Of a DNA stretch of 64,000 bases, positions 34,249 to 42,972 are shown one piece after another. Made by a program: the position numbers and the translations under genes. Numbering within the stretch: the first letter of the stretch is position 1; every line of letters starts with the position of its first letter. Origin of the DNA: Actinomycetales bacterium (GTDB taxonomy: Bacteria; Actinomycetota; Actinomycetes; S36-B12). Location: NCBI GenBank assembly GCA_016125355.1, contig WGLX01000009.1, positions 164,018 to 228,017 on the forward strand, given 5' to 3'. The notes under the pieces were generated by a model. That model was not told where the DNA came from. It did no database searches and saw nothing but the letters and a program-made list of their open reading frames with translations.

Positions 34249-35322
34249 ATGTCAGACTCTCGGCACGCCCTCGTCGTCGGCTCGACCGGCATCGCCGGTC
34301 AGGCCCTCTGCCAGGAACTGGTCGATCGGGGGTGGCAGGTCACCGGCGTCTCGCGGCGGTCGCCCGTGGCCGTGGACGGCGTGACACCCGTCCTGGTCGA
34401 TCTCACGGACGCCGCTGCCACGGCTGACGCCCTGGCCGAGGTGCGCCCCTCGGCGGTGTTCTTCGCGGTCTGGATGAGGATGGACTCCGAGGCGGAGAAC
34501 ATCCGGGTCAACAGCGGCATCGTGCGTGATGTCCTCGAGGCAGTCGGTCCCGGAGGAACCGTGCGCCACGTCTCCCTGATGACGGGGCTCAAGCACTACC
34601 TCGGACCCTTCGAGGCCTACGCACAGGGCGAGAGCCGGGAGACCCCCTTCCACGAGTACGAGCCCCGCCTCGACCTGCCGAACTTCTACTACGCGCAGGA
34701 GGACGAACTCTGGTCGGCTGCGGCCACGTACGGCTTCGGCTGGAGTACCCACCGGTCGCACACGGTCATCGGCTTCGCGGTCGGCAACGCCATGAACATG
34801 GGGATGACGCTCGCCGTGCAGGCTGCCATCTGCAAGGAGCGGGGCATCCCGTTCTGCTTCCCGGGCAACGAGATCCAGTGGAACGGCCTCACTGACATGA
34901 CCGACGCCGACCTGCTGGCGCGGCAAATGATCTGGACAGCCGAGACGGAAGGCCTGCCCAGTCAGGCCTACAACACCGCGAACGGCGACGTGTTCCGGTG
35001 GAAGTGGATGTGGCCGCGCATCGCCGAGCTGCTCGGCGTCGAGCCGGAGGGCTACCACACCGAGCCGCGTCCGCTGGTCCAGCAGATGGAGGGGATGGAG
35101 CCGGTCTGGGCTGCGATCGCCGAGCGCGAGGGACTGGTGGAGAGCCAGTTGGACCGCGTTGCCTCGTGGTGGCACACCGACGCAGACATGAACCGCCCCC
35201 TCGAGTGCTTCACGGACATGGCGAACAGCAGGCGCAACGGCTTCATGGATGCCAGCGTCACCATCGACTCCTTCGCTGCGCTCTTCGAGCGGCTGAGGCG
35301 CGAGCGAGTCATCCCGAGCTAG
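34249..35322 (+). CDS. PRISE-family reductase (progesterone 5-beta-reductase / iridoid-synthase-like SDR)
   Basis: 357-residue extended SDR. The NADPH motif is GSTGIAGQAL near residues 12-21, and the family signature NFYYAQED is near 145-152, in which plant enzymes use the second Tyr for catalysis. The downstream segments GWSTHRSHTVIGF near 165 and YNTANGDVFRWKWMWPRIAE near 246 also match plant progesterone 5-beta-reductase and iridoid synthase, which reduce conjugated enones. Length is a little below the plant proteins. A catalytic Lys near the GLKHY segment (about 115) is present as in the family. The natural substrate here is unknown. AAGGAG precedes the ATG. Confidence 0.82.
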   Translation: MSDSRHALVVGSTGIAGQALCQELVDRGWQVTGVSRRSPVAVDGVTPVLVDLTDAAATADALAEVRPSAVFFAVWMRMDSEAENIRVNSGIVRDVLEAVGPGGTVRHVSLMTGLKHYLGPFEAYAQGESRETPFHEYEPRLDLPNFYYAQEDELWSAAATYGFGWSTHRSHTVIGFAVGNAMNMGMTLAVQAAICKERGIPFCFPGNEIQWNGLTDMTDADLLARQMIWTAETEGLPSQAYNTANGDVFRWKWMWPRIAELLGVEPEGYHTEPRPLVQQMEGMEPVWAAIAEREGLVESQLDRVASWWHTDADMNRPLECFTDMANSRRNGFMDASVTIDSFAALFERLRRERVIPS

Positions 35323-35348
35323 CCCGGCGACCGACAGGGAGGTCCCCC

Positions 35349-35747
35349 ATGACGCTGCGAATCCTGAACACCGACATCGACCCGGTCTCCGAGCACGGGG
35401 GCACGGTGACGAGCTGGTTCATGTACCCGAAGGAGACCCTCCGGGACGCGACCGACGGCTCGTACCTCGAGTTCGTCAATGAGTTCCAGCTGGAGCCGGG
35501 CGTGGCGATCGAGCCGCATCGCCACAACTCCCATGAGTTCTACTACGTCCTCCGCGGCGGCGGCATGATGCGCGTCGACGACGAGGAGCGGGAGATGGTC
35601 CCCGGAGACCTGGTGCACATCGGACCGGGGGAGGCGCACTCACTGAGGGCTGGCGAGGAGGGTGTCCGCTGCTTCGCCTTCGCCGTGAGCTTCATGAAAC
35701 CGGGCGAGTCGTACTCGGTGGCCGACCTTGAGGGATGGGAGCACTAG
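35349..35747 (+). CDS. Cupin-domain protein
   Basis: 132-residue single cupin with metal ligands His and His in EPHRHNSHEFYYVL near 56-69 with Glu, and His in GEAHSLRA near 100. Function unspecified. GGGAGG before the ATG. It is followed immediately by an SDR gene (start two bases after its stop), and both probably act on the same metabolite. Confidence 0.8.
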   Translation: MTLRILNTDIDPVSEHGGTVTSWFMYPKETLRDATDGSYLEFVNEFQLEPGVAIEPHRHNSHEFYYVLRGGGMMRVDDEEREMVPGDLVHIGPGEAHSLRAGEEGVRCFAFAVSFMKPGESYSVADLEGWEH

Positions 35748-35749
35748 TC

Positions 35750-36535
35750 ATGGCGGGACGCGTGGACGGCAAGGCGATCCTCGTCACCGGCGGTGGCAGC
35801 GGCATGGGGCGCGGCATCTGCCTGGCCATGGCCCGTGAAGGTGCGCTGGTCGGCGTGCTGGACCTCCGGGAGGAGGCTGCCCAGGGCGTCGTCGACGAGA
35901 TCACTTCGCAGGGAGGCGATGCGGTAGCCCTGCAGGCGGACGTGAGCAAGCGTGCCGAGGTTGTGAAGGCGTTCGACGCTTTCGTCGGGCATGCGGGACG
36001 GCTCGATGTGCTCTTCAACAACGCCGGGTACAACGTGCCGATGCACTTCATGGACGTGACGGACGAGAACTGGCGTGCCGTCATGGACGTCAATGGACTG
36101 GGCACCCTGATCTGCATGCAGGAGGGAGCGCGCCGGATGATCCCCCATCGGTCCGGCAAGATCGTCAACACCTCGTCGATCGCAGGACGGCAGGCGTTCC
36201 CGAGCTTCGCGCCCTACTCGGCGAGCAAGTTCGTGGTCAATGCCCTGACGCAGGCCGGCGCCCGGGCGCTTGCGGAGCACGACATCACGGTCAACGCCTT
36301 CGCCCCCGGCGTCGTGGACACCCCACTGTGGGAGAAGCTCGATGAGGACCTCGTCGCCATCGGCGACGCCGAGCGTCCCGGGCAGGCGTTCGAGGAGTTC
36401 GCCTCGGGGATCCTGCGGGGCCGGGCGGCGACTCCGGACGACATCGTGGGCACGGCTCTCTATCTCGCGTCCGCCGACTCGGACTACCTCACCGGGCAGG
36501 TCATCATGATCGACGGCGGCATGGTCCTGGTGTGA
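35750..36535 (+). CDS. SDR-family oxidoreductase, copy 2 (diacetyl/sorbitol-dehydrogenase-like)
   Basis: 261 residues. TGGGSGMGRG near residue 13-22 binds the cofactor, NNAGYN near 90, catalytic Ser in VNTSSIAGRQ near 141 and YSASK near 155. The sequence style resembles acetoin/diacetyl reductases and sorbitol dehydrogenases. ATG at 35750 has GGGAG upstream; an earlier in-frame ATG at 35735 would overlap the cupin gene. Confidence 0.87.
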   Translation: MAGRVDGKAILVTGGGSGMGRGICLAMAREGALVGVLDLREEAAQGVVDEITSQGGDAVALQADVSKRAEVVKAFDAFVGHAGRLDVLFNNAGYNVPMHFMDVTDENWRAVMDVNGLGTLICMQEGARRMIPHRSGKIVNTSSIAGRQAFPSFAPYSASKFVVNALTQAGARALAEHDITVNAFAPGVVDTPLWEKLDEDLVAIGDAERPGQAFEEFASGILRGRAATPDDIVGTALYLASADSDYLTGQVIMIDGGMVLV

Positions 36536-36609
36536 CGCGGCGTGGCCGGGAGGCGGTGAAGGGTGCAGGTAGGTAGGCTTGCCTTGGTTACCCGGGGGTA
36601 GGAGACGCC

Positions 36610-37356
36610 ATGGCCGAAGCGACATTCGTCGGCGCCGCTGAAGATCCCCCTGACGGCGGTGCGGTGGACAACCTCGGAGCGCGTCTGCGCGACGTGCGGC
36701 TCCAGGCCGGGTTGTCCCTCCGCGAGGTCGCCCGACGTCTCGGGGTCTCGCCGTCCTTCATCTCGCAGATGGAGAACGGGAAGTCACAGCCGTCGGTGGC
36801 GACGCTGTACTCGATGGCCCAACTGCTCGACGTGTCCATCGACGAGCTGTTCCAGCGGGGCGCCCCGGCGCCGGCCGGTGACGTCGTTGATCCGCTACAC
36901 GCGATCGCGGTGCCGCCGGCGACCATCGGAACGGTCAACGGTGTCATCAGCCGCTCGGACTTCTCCTCGCCGGCCGAGGCCTGGGCGAAGGAGGGCACCT
37001 CGGAGCGCGTGCAGGTGGTCACCCCCGCCGAGCGGCCGCGTCTGGTGATGGACTCAGGAGTGGTCTGGGAGCAGCTCGCGTCCAACAACGACCGCAACCT
37101 CGACTTCATGGAGATCACCTATCCCGCAGGGACCTCGTCGACCAACGACGGGCGGATGCTGCGCCATCACGGCATGGAGTACGGCTACCTCCTGAGCGGG
37201 ACCCTGCAGATCACCCACGGATTCGAGACCTACCTGCTGCATCCGGGGGAATCGATGTGCCTCGATCCGTCGATCCCGCATCTGCTCACGAACCCGGGCA
37301 CCGTTCCCGCGCGGGGGATCTGGGTCGTTCACCACTGCATGCCAGGGCACTCCTGA
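36610..37356 (+). CDS. XRE-family regulator with C-terminal cupin sensor
   Basis: 248 residues: helix-turn-helix of the XRE type (LRDVRLQAGLSLREVARRLG near 28-47; SPSFISQMENGKSQPSVATL next) and a cupin_2 domain from about 160 (HHGMEYGYLLSGTLQI near 178; HPGESMCLDPSIPHLL near 206). Such regulators (PuuR-like layout) sense small metabolites through the cupin. It is located 96 bases upstream of a dehydrogenase operon whose promoter is overlapped by inverted repeats, so it may control island B genes. Confidence 0.9.
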   Translation: MAEATFVGAAEDPPDGGAVDNLGARLRDVRLQAGLSLREVARRLGVSPSFISQMENGKSQPSVATLYSMAQLLDVSIDELFQRGAPAPAGDVVDPLHAIAVPPATIGTVNGVISRSDFSSPAEAWAKEGTSERVQVVTPAERPRLVMDSGVVWEQLASNNDRNLDFMEITYPAGTSSTNDGRMLRHHGMEYGYLLSGTLQITHGFETYLLHPGESMCLDPSIPHLLTNPGTVPARGIWVVHHCMPGHS

Positions 37357-37367
37357 CGTTCCACAAA

Positions 37368-37388
37368 GTGTTCACTATCGGTGGACAC
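37368..37388. promoter_or_regulatory. Inverted repeat overlapping the -35 of the dehydrogenase operon
   Basis: GTGTTCAC at 37368-37375 and GTGGACAC at 37381-37388 form an imperfect inverted repeat across the -35 TGGACA. The complement of GTGTTCAC recurs in the promoter at 42893-42900. Confidence 0.5.
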
Positions 37389-37410
37389 GAAGCGCCTCCA
37401 CTCCTACAGT
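37382..37410 (+). promoter_or_regulatory. Promoter of the 37452-42824 operon
   Basis: TGGACA at 37382-37387, 17-base spacer, TACAGT at 37405-37410, 41 bases before the start codon. The hexamers match SigA consensus at five and four positions. Confidence 0.55.
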
Positions 37411-37433
37411 GTGGCCAGCATTGCTGAACACAC
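37409..37433. promoter_or_regulatory. 25-bp inverted repeat at the transcription start of the dehydrogenase operon
   Basis: GTGTG at 37409-37413 and CAGCA at 37416-37420 are mirrored by TGCTG at 37422-37426 and CACAC at 37429-37433 around a central T. It overlaps the end of the -10 and the predicted start site, as an operator would. Confidence 0.55.
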
Positions 37434-37451
37434 ACCCCAGGAGCGACCGCC

Positions 37452-38429
37452 ATGAAGGCCCTACAGTTCATGTCACCCGGCGCATTCGCCGTCAATGACA
37501 TCGACGTTCCGACCATCGGTGACGACGAGGTCCTGCTCGCCAGCCGCGCCGTCGGTATCTGCCACTCCGACATCGAGCTCCTCGAGGGCCGGTACATCAT
37601 CCCCTTCGGCTACCCCATCATCCCGGGCCACGAGTGGTCGGCCGAGGTCATGGACGTGGGCAGCAAGGTCACTTCCCTGAAGCCGGGTGATCGCGTGGTC
37701 GGCGAGTGCGTGATCGGCATGGACCACTTCGGCTTCAGCATCAGCGGCGCAGGGGCGGAGTACTTCGTCGCCAAGGAGTCATGGCTGCACCGGATCCCGG
37801 ACAACCTCAGCTGGACGCAGGGCGCCCTGGTCGAGCCGTTCAGCTGCGGCTACTACGCGACCGTGCGCGCGGACAACCTCGACGGCAGTGACACCGCCGT
37901 CGTCCTGGGGGCCGGGCCGATCGGGCTCGGCGTCGTCGCCGCGGCCTCCGCCAAGGGGGCCCGGGTCATCGTCGCGGAGCCCTCCGCGGAGCGGGTCGCC
38001 ATCGCCAAGCAGCTCGGCGCCGATGCCGCGGTCGACCCCACCTCACCGGGCTTCCTCGAGGAGGTCCAGGAGCTCACCGGCGGCAAGGGCGCGAGCGTCG
38101 TCTTCGAGGCGAGCGGCAAGCCGGCGGCCATGGCCTCGGCGCTCGAGGTCGCCGGCTTCCGGGCCCGACTGGTCTACATCGGCATCGACGTCGGCGGCAG
38201 CGCGCCGGCCAAACTTGGACTCTTCCAGTCCAAGGAGCTCCAGGCACGCGGCATCATCGGCTCGCCCGGCGTGTGGCCGCAGACGATCGCCTTCCTCGCC
38301 CGCACGGGCATCGACCTGACCCCCCTCGTGACGGCGACGTTCCCGCTCGCCGAGGCGGACAAGGCCATCCAGACCGTGCTCGACGACAAGAGCCAGGTCA
38401 AGGTCCACTACGTGTCCGAGGTGGCCTGA
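37452..38429 (+). CDS. Medium-chain dehydrogenase without structural zinc site
   Basis: 325 residues. The catalytic zinc ligands Cys in GICHSDIE near 36-43 and His-Glu in GHEWSAEV near 59 are present, and the Rossmann motif is GAGPIGLG near 155. The four-cysteine lobe that binds structural zinc in most alcohol dehydrogenases is missing (the segment near 90 has only one Cys). Substrate unknown; polyol or secondary alcohol dehydrogenase is likely. CAGGAG precedes the ATG. First gene of a run of five coupled genes. Confidence 0.85.
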   Translation: MKALQFMSPGAFAVNDIDVPTIGDDEVLLASRAVGICHSDIELLEGRYIIPFGYPIIPGHEWSAEVMDVGSKVTSLKPGDRVVGECVIGMDHFGFSISGAGAEYFVAKESWLHRIPDNLSWTQGALVEPFSCGYYATVRADNLDGSDTAVVLGAGPIGLGVVAAASAKGARVIVAEPSAERVAIAKQLGADAAVDPTSPGFLEEVQELTGGKGASVVFEASGKPAAMASALEVAGFRARLVYIGIDVGGSAPAKLGLFQSKELQARGIIGSPGVWPQTIAFLARTGIDLTPLVTATFPLAEADKAIQTVLDDKSQVKVHYVSEVA

Positions 38430-38432
38430 CCC

Positions 38433-39485
38433 ATGAAGGCTGGAGTTCTCTACGCCCCGCACGACCTTCGTGTCGAGGATCGCCCGGACCCGCAGTTCGG
38501 GGACGATGACGTTCTCGTCGAGGTGACGTACAACGGCCTGTGCGGGACCGACGCCACCGAGTACGGCAAGGGCCCCATGATGGTGCCGCTCAACGCCCCC
38601 CACCCGGGCAGCGGGCACCAGGGGCCCACCATCCTCGGGCACGAGTTCATCGGGACCGTCGTCGACGCCGGTGCGAATGTCCGGCACCGGATCGGCGAAC
38701 GGATCGCCTGCGGGGCAGGAGTCTCCTGCGGCGAGTGCGCCTGGTGCCGTGCAGGTCGCACCAATCTGTGCGCGCACTACTACACGCTCGGACTGAGCAC
38801 CCATGGCGGGCTCGCGGAGTACGCGGCCGCCCCGTCATCGATCTGCGTGAGGATTCCCGACTCCGTTCCCGATATCGACGCCGCGCTGGCTCAACCGCTC
38901 GCGGTGGGGATGCACAGCGTCGACCGCGCCCGGATCCAGCCGGGGGACACGGTGGTCCTGCTCGGGGTCGGCGCGATCGGCACCTTCATCTGCTCGGCTC
39001 TCCGTGGCCACGACGGCCCGGTGATCGCCATGGACATCGACCAGGGTCGGCTCGAGGTGGCGAGCACCCTGGGGGCGACGGGCACCGCGCTGATCAGCCC
39101 GGACGCCACGGCGACGGACCTGCGCGACCTGGTGCCCGGGGGGATCCAGGTGGTGTTCGAGACGTCCGGAGTCTTCGGGTCGGCCGAGCGTGCCCTCAGC
39201 ATGGTCGACATGGGCGGCAACGTCGTCCTCGTCGGCCTGAACAAGTCGCCGCAGCCCCTGAACCTCGCCGACGTCGTCCTGCGTGAGGTGAACATCCAGA
39301 CCACGGTGGCCCACGTGTGCGGCAGTGATATTCCGGCGGCGCTGGACCTGCTGGATCGCGTGCACCTGTCCGAGATCCTTCCGGCGCACCCGATCGCCCT
39401 GGCCGATGTGGTGTCCGACGGCTTCGAGCCGCTGGTCTCGGGGTCTGCGAACGGCAAGATCGTGGTGGATCCGCGTCGTGGCTGA
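38433..39485 (+). CDS. Zinc-dependent 2,3-butanediol-dehydrogenase-like enzyme, copy 1
   Basis: 350-residue medium-chain dehydrogenase. Catalytic Cys in GLCGTDATEY near 36, His-Glu in LGHEFIG near 69, structural-zinc cysteines in CGECAWCRAGRTNLC near 98-112 and Rossmann motif GVGAIGTF near 176. The usual EPL segment near 151 reads AQPLAV, with Gln in place of Glu. The large insert before GHEF (HPGSGHQGPT) matches the butanediol dehydrogenase subgroup. Starts three bases after the preceding stop and overlaps the next gene. Confidence 0.85.
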   Translation: MKAGVLYAPHDLRVEDRPDPQFGDDDVLVEVTYNGLCGTDATEYGKGPMMVPLNAPHPGSGHQGPTILGHEFIGTVVDAGANVRHRIGERIACGAGVSCGECAWCRAGRTNLCAHYYTLGLSTHGGLAEYAAAPSSICVRIPDSVPDIDAALAQPLAVGMHSVDRARIQPGDTVVLLGVGAIGTFICSALRGHDGPVIAMDIDQGRLEVASTLGATGTALISPDATATDLRDLVPGGIQVVFETSGVFGSAERALSMVDMGGNVVLVGLNKSPQPLNLADVVLREVNIQTTVAHVCGSDIPAALDLLDRVHLSEILPAHPIALADVVSDGFEPLVSGSANGKIVVDPRRG

Positions 39486-40353
39486 GGTCACCCTCCTGGG
39501 CGTCGGGCGCATGGGCAGCGCGATGGCTCGCAAGCTCGCGGAGGAGGGCCACCGACTGACCCTGTGGAACCGCACCGCGACCTCCGCCGCGGACGTCGCG
39601 GCGGAGGTCGACGGAGTGATTGCCGCCAGCCCCGCCGACGCCGTGGCCGGTGCGGACCTGGTCATCAGCATGCTCTCATCGGGTGATGTGACGCGCGAGG
39701 TCCTGCTCCGTGAGGACCTGCTGCGCGCCCTGCGACATGGCACCGTGGTCTGCGACATGGCGACGAGCGGGGTCGACACCGCCCATGCCCTGGCCCGCGG
39801 CCTCGAGCCTACGGGCGCCCTGTTCGTGGATGCGCCCGTGTCCGGGAGCGTTCCGACCATCGCGGCCGGCCAGCTCCTCGTCATGGCGAGCGGCGACGAG
39901 GAGGCGGTGCGGAGTGCCGAACCGGTCCTGCTCGCGTTCGCCAAGAGGGTGGCCTACCTCGGGCCGGCCGGGGCCGGCCAGGCCATGAAGCTGGCGGTGA
40001 ACCTCATCGTGCACACCCTGAACGCGGCCGTGTCCGAGGCGCTCACGATGGTGACGAGTGCTGGCGTCGATGCGGCGACGGCGTACGACATCTTCATGGA
40101 CAGCGTCGTGGCAGCACCGTTCGTCGCTTACAAGCGGGCCGCCTTCCTGGACGCCGACACCCCGGTGGCCATGAGTCTCAGCCTGACGGACAAGGACCTG
40201 GGGCTCATCACAGGATTCGCGCGGCACCAGCAGGTTCCCGCCCTCGTGGCCGAGGCGGTGCGCGAGGAGGTCGCGCGAGCGGTGGCGGCGGGACGTGGAG
40301 ACGAGGACATGGCCGCATTGGCGCGGTACCTGGGGGACGAGACAGGGAGGTAG
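39478..40353 (+). CDS. Beta-hydroxyacid dehydrogenase, copy 3
   Basis: 291 residues of the 3-hydroxyisobutyrate dehydrogenase family: GVGRMG near residue 8, substrate loop DAPVSGSVPTI near 118, catalytic Lys in QAMKLAVNLIVH near 168. The GTG at 39478 overlaps the end of the previous gene by eight bases and gives a full Rossmann strand; no earlier start is sensible. Third paralog in the window, placed in island B. Confidence 0.86.
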   Translation: MAEVTLLGVGRMGSAMARKLAEEGHRLTLWNRTATSAADVAAEVDGVIAASPADAVAGADLVISMLSSGDVTREVLLREDLLRALRHGTVVCDMATSGVDTAHALARGLEPTGALFVDAPVSGSVPTIAAGQLLVMASGDEEAVRSAEPVLLAFAKRVAYLGPAGAGQAMKLAVNLIVHTLNAAVSEALTMVTSAGVDAATAYDIFMDSVVAAPFVAYKRAAFLDADTPVAMSLSLTDKDLGLITGFARHQQVPALVAEAVREEVARAVAAGRGDEDMAALARYLGDETGR

Positions 40354-40356
40354 GGC

Positions 40357-41280
40357 ATGGAGAGGCTCGACGTCGAGTTCCAGAGCGAGGGAACCACGGT
40401 CCGCGGATGGCTGTACCTCCCTGACGGAGGTGGCCCGCATCCTGCGGTCGTGCTGGCGGGTGGTTGGTGCTACGTGCGGGAGCTCGTCATGCCGCACTAC
40501 GCGGCACAGTTTGCCGAGAACGGGATCGCCGCCCTCGTCTTCGACTACCGCAATCTCGGGGTCTCGGACGGCGAGCCGCGCCAGCACCTCGACCCGTGGA
40601 TGCAGATCCGCGACTACCAGAACGCGGTCAGCTTCCTCGCGACCCGGCCCGAGGTCGACGCCGAACGGCTCGGCGCGTGGGGCATCTCCTACTCCGGCGG
40701 ACACGTCGTCGTCCTTGCCGCCATCGATCCGCGCGTCAAGGTGATCGTCAGCCAGATCCCCGTCGTGGATGGCTACGAGAACATGCGACGTGTCCACGGG
40801 ACGATGGGCTACCGGCGTCTCTGGGCGACGATCCTGGAGGATCGCGAGCGCCGCTTCGCCGACCCGGAGGGACGCCTGCACATCCCGCACGCGACGGCCG
40901 AGCCGGACCAGGACCTGTCGACGTGGCCCTTCCCCGAGACGTATCACACCTTCAAGGCGCTGAAGGACACCGAGGCGCCGCTCTACCAGAACAGCAGCAC
41001 CGTGGAGTCCGTCGATCTGCTCCTCAACTACGACATCATCCCCTTCGCCCGAAGGGTCTACGACACCCCGACGCTCATGATCGTCGCCGAAGGCGATGAC
41101 CTGACGCTGTGGGATCTCGAGATCGGCGCGTACAACGCGCTGCCCACCGCCCGCAAGCGCCTTCACGTACTGCCGCACACGACCCACATGACGCTGTACA
41201 GCGATCGCTCGAAGTTGCAGGTCGCCGCCGAGCAGGCGACGGACTGGTTCGTCCAGCACCTCATCGAACCCTGGTCATGA
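40357..41280 (+). CDS. Alpha/beta hydrolase (YcjY / dienelactone-hydrolase-like)
   Basis: 307 residues. Nucleophile Ser in GISYSGGH near 108, oxyanion region VLAGGWCYVRE near 33, DYRNLGVSDGE near 64, acid in VAEGDDLT near 248 and His in PHTTHMT near 276. Hydrolyses an ester, lactone or C-C bond of unknown nature. AGGGC precedes the ATG; the stop overlaps the next gene as ATGA. It is the island B counterpart of the hydrolase at 13464 but not closely related to it. Confidence 0.82.
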   Translation: MERLDVEFQSEGTTVRGWLYLPDGGGPHPAVVLAGGWCYVRELVMPHYAAQFAENGIAALVFDYRNLGVSDGEPRQHLDPWMQIRDYQNAVSFLATRPEVDAERLGAWGISYSGGHVVVLAAIDPRVKVIVSQIPVVDGYENMRRVHGTMGYRRLWATILEDRERRFADPEGRLHIPHATAEPDQDLSTWPFPETYHTFKALKDTEAPLYQNSSTVESVDLLLNYDIIPFARRVYDTPTLMIVAEGDDLTLWDLEIGAYNALPTARKRLHVLPHTTHMTLYSDRSKLQVAAEQATDWFVQHLIEPWS

Positions 41281-42824
41281 CGCCGCTGTCCCCGGTCGAC
41301 TTCCTGCGACGGGCGGGGGACGTGTGGCCGCAGGCACCCGCGGTCTCGGACGTGTCCGGGGCGCGCCTCACCTATGCCGAGCTGCGGGGTCGCGCGGATC
41401 GGCTCGCGGACGCCATCCGCGGGGCGGGCGTGGAGCGAGGGGAGCGGGTCGCGGTGCTCGCGCACAACGGGCACGTACTCCTCGAGTCCCACTTCGGGGT
41501 GCCCGGAGCAGGAGCCGTGCTGGTGGCGCTCAACACCAGGCTCGGACCGGATGAGTACGCCTACATCCTCGAGCACAGTGAGTCCCGCGTGCTGATCGTG
41601 GATCCGGCGCACCTCCCGATGATCGAGAGCATCCTTCCCGCCCTGAGCACGCAACCCGCGATCGTCCTGATCGGACGGGACTACGAGTCCTGGCTGTCGG
41701 GGAGCAGCGGGCCAGGAATGCAGCCACCCGACGAAGAGAATGACCTGATCGCGATCAACTACACGAGTGGTACGACCGGCACGCCGAAGGGCGTGATGTA
41801 CACGCATCGTGGGGCCTTCCTGAACGCCCTTGGTGACACCCTGACCTTCAGGCTGGGGCCGGAGTCGGTCTACCTGTGGACGCTGCCGATGTTCCACTGC
41901 AACGGCTGGTGCTTCACGTGGGCGATCACAGCGGCGGGGGCCCATCACGTGTGCCTGCCCCGACCTGAGCCTGCTCAGGTGCTGGCCGCCATCGCTGAGT
42001 ACCGGGTCACGCACCTGTGCGGGGCTCCGGTCGTCATCTCGTCGTTGGCCACGCACCCCCAGGCGGGGCAGGCTCGGTTCCCCTGGGGGGTGCGCGCCGC
42101 CGTGGGCGGTGCTCCACCCGCGCCGCAGGTGATCGAGAACGCCGAGAGGATGGGGATGGAGATCCTCCACCTCTACGGCATGACGGAGACCTATGGGCCA
42201 TCGCTCGTCTGCGAGCCCCAGGGCGACTGGGCCGCGGAACCGCTGCGCCGTCGAGCCGAGTTGTCCGCACGTCAGGGCGTCCGCACCGCTGTCGTGCGCC
42301 AGGTCCGCGTCGTGGATCCGGCCGGTGAGGACGTTCCTCGCGACGGGGCGACCCTCGGCGAGATCATCGTCGACTCGGCCACCGTGATGGCGGGGTACTT
42401 CCGCGATGAGGCCGCCACGGCCGAGTCCTTGCGCGGCGGCTGGCTGCACACCGGGGATCTGGCCGTGATGCACGCCGACGGCTACATCGAAATCCGTGAC
42501 CGGGCGAAGGACATCATCATCAGCGGGGGCGAGAACATCTCGTCCGTCGAGGTCGAGCACGTTCTGCTCGATCACCCCGGAGTGGCGGATGCCGCGGTGG
42601 TGGCCGTGCCCGATGAGCGCTGGGGTGAGGTTCCCGTCGCCTTCGTGACCCGCGCGCAGGGCAGTGAGGTGAGTGAGGAGGAACTCATCGAGCATGTGCG
42701 CAGTCGGCTCGCCCGCTTCAAGTCGCCACGGCGGATCACGTTCACCGACCTGCCCAGGACGGCGACGGGGAAGGTGCAGAAGGGCGTGCTCCGCGAGAGG
42801 GGACGCTCGGCCCACCGTGATTGA
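41277..42824 (+). CDS. Acyl-CoA synthetase (AMP-forming)
   Basis: 515-residue adenylate-forming ligase that activates an organic acid with ATP and CoA. Core motif YTSGTTGTPKG near 161-171, LYGMTETYG near 300, GWLHTGDLAV near 385, RAKDIIISGGENIS near 412 and the C-terminal catalytic Lys in TATGKVQKG near 500. PMFHCNGWCFTW near 206 is typical of the medium/short-chain and aromatic acyl group, suggesting a substrate like propionate, a branched acid or an aryl acid. Last gene of the coupled run started at 37452. Confidence 0.88.
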   Translation: MTPLSPVDFLRRAGDVWPQAPAVSDVSGARLTYAELRGRADRLADAIRGAGVERGERVAVLAHNGHVLLESHFGVPGAGAVLVALNTRLGPDEYAYILEHSESRVLIVDPAHLPMIESILPALSTQPAIVLIGRDYESWLSGSSGPGMQPPDEENDLIAINYTSGTTGTPKGVMYTHRGAFLNALGDTLTFRLGPESVYLWTLPMFHCNGWCFTWAITAAGAHHVCLPRPEPAQVLAAIAEYRVTHLCGAPVVISSLATHPQAGQARFPWGVRAAVGGAPPAPQVIENAERMGMEILHLYGMTETYGPSLVCEPQGDWAAEPLRRRAELSARQGVRTAVVRQVRVVDPAGEDVPRDGATLGEIIVDSATVMAGYFRDEAATAESLRGGWLHTGDLAVMHADGYIEIRDRAKDIIISGGENISSVEVEHVLLDHPGVADAAVVAVPDERWGEVPVAFVTRAQGSEVSEEELIEHVRSRLARFKSPRRITFTDLPRTATGKVQKGVLRERGRSAHRD

Positions 42825-42890
42825 CGGGGGTAAGCGTGTACAGTCTCAGCGCACGCTAGACATTCGTTACCGACTCGTGATGTTAGTCGG

Positions 42891-42919
42891 TTGTGAACAC
42901 TTCCCAGCAAATGTACAGT
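42891..42919 (+). promoter_or_regulatory. Promoter of the ribose-type ABC transporter
   Basis: TTGTGA at 42891-42896, 17-base spacer, TACAGT at 42914-42919. The -10 is the same hexamer as at 37405, and GTGAACAC at 42893-42900, complement of GTGTTCAC, overlaps the -35. A second TGTACAGTC copy lies at 42837-42845. Confidence 0.5.
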
Positions 42920-42972
42920 CCCGCTGAACCTGTGATCGACGTCTCCTCGACTGCGACCGACAAGGGGCTGCT

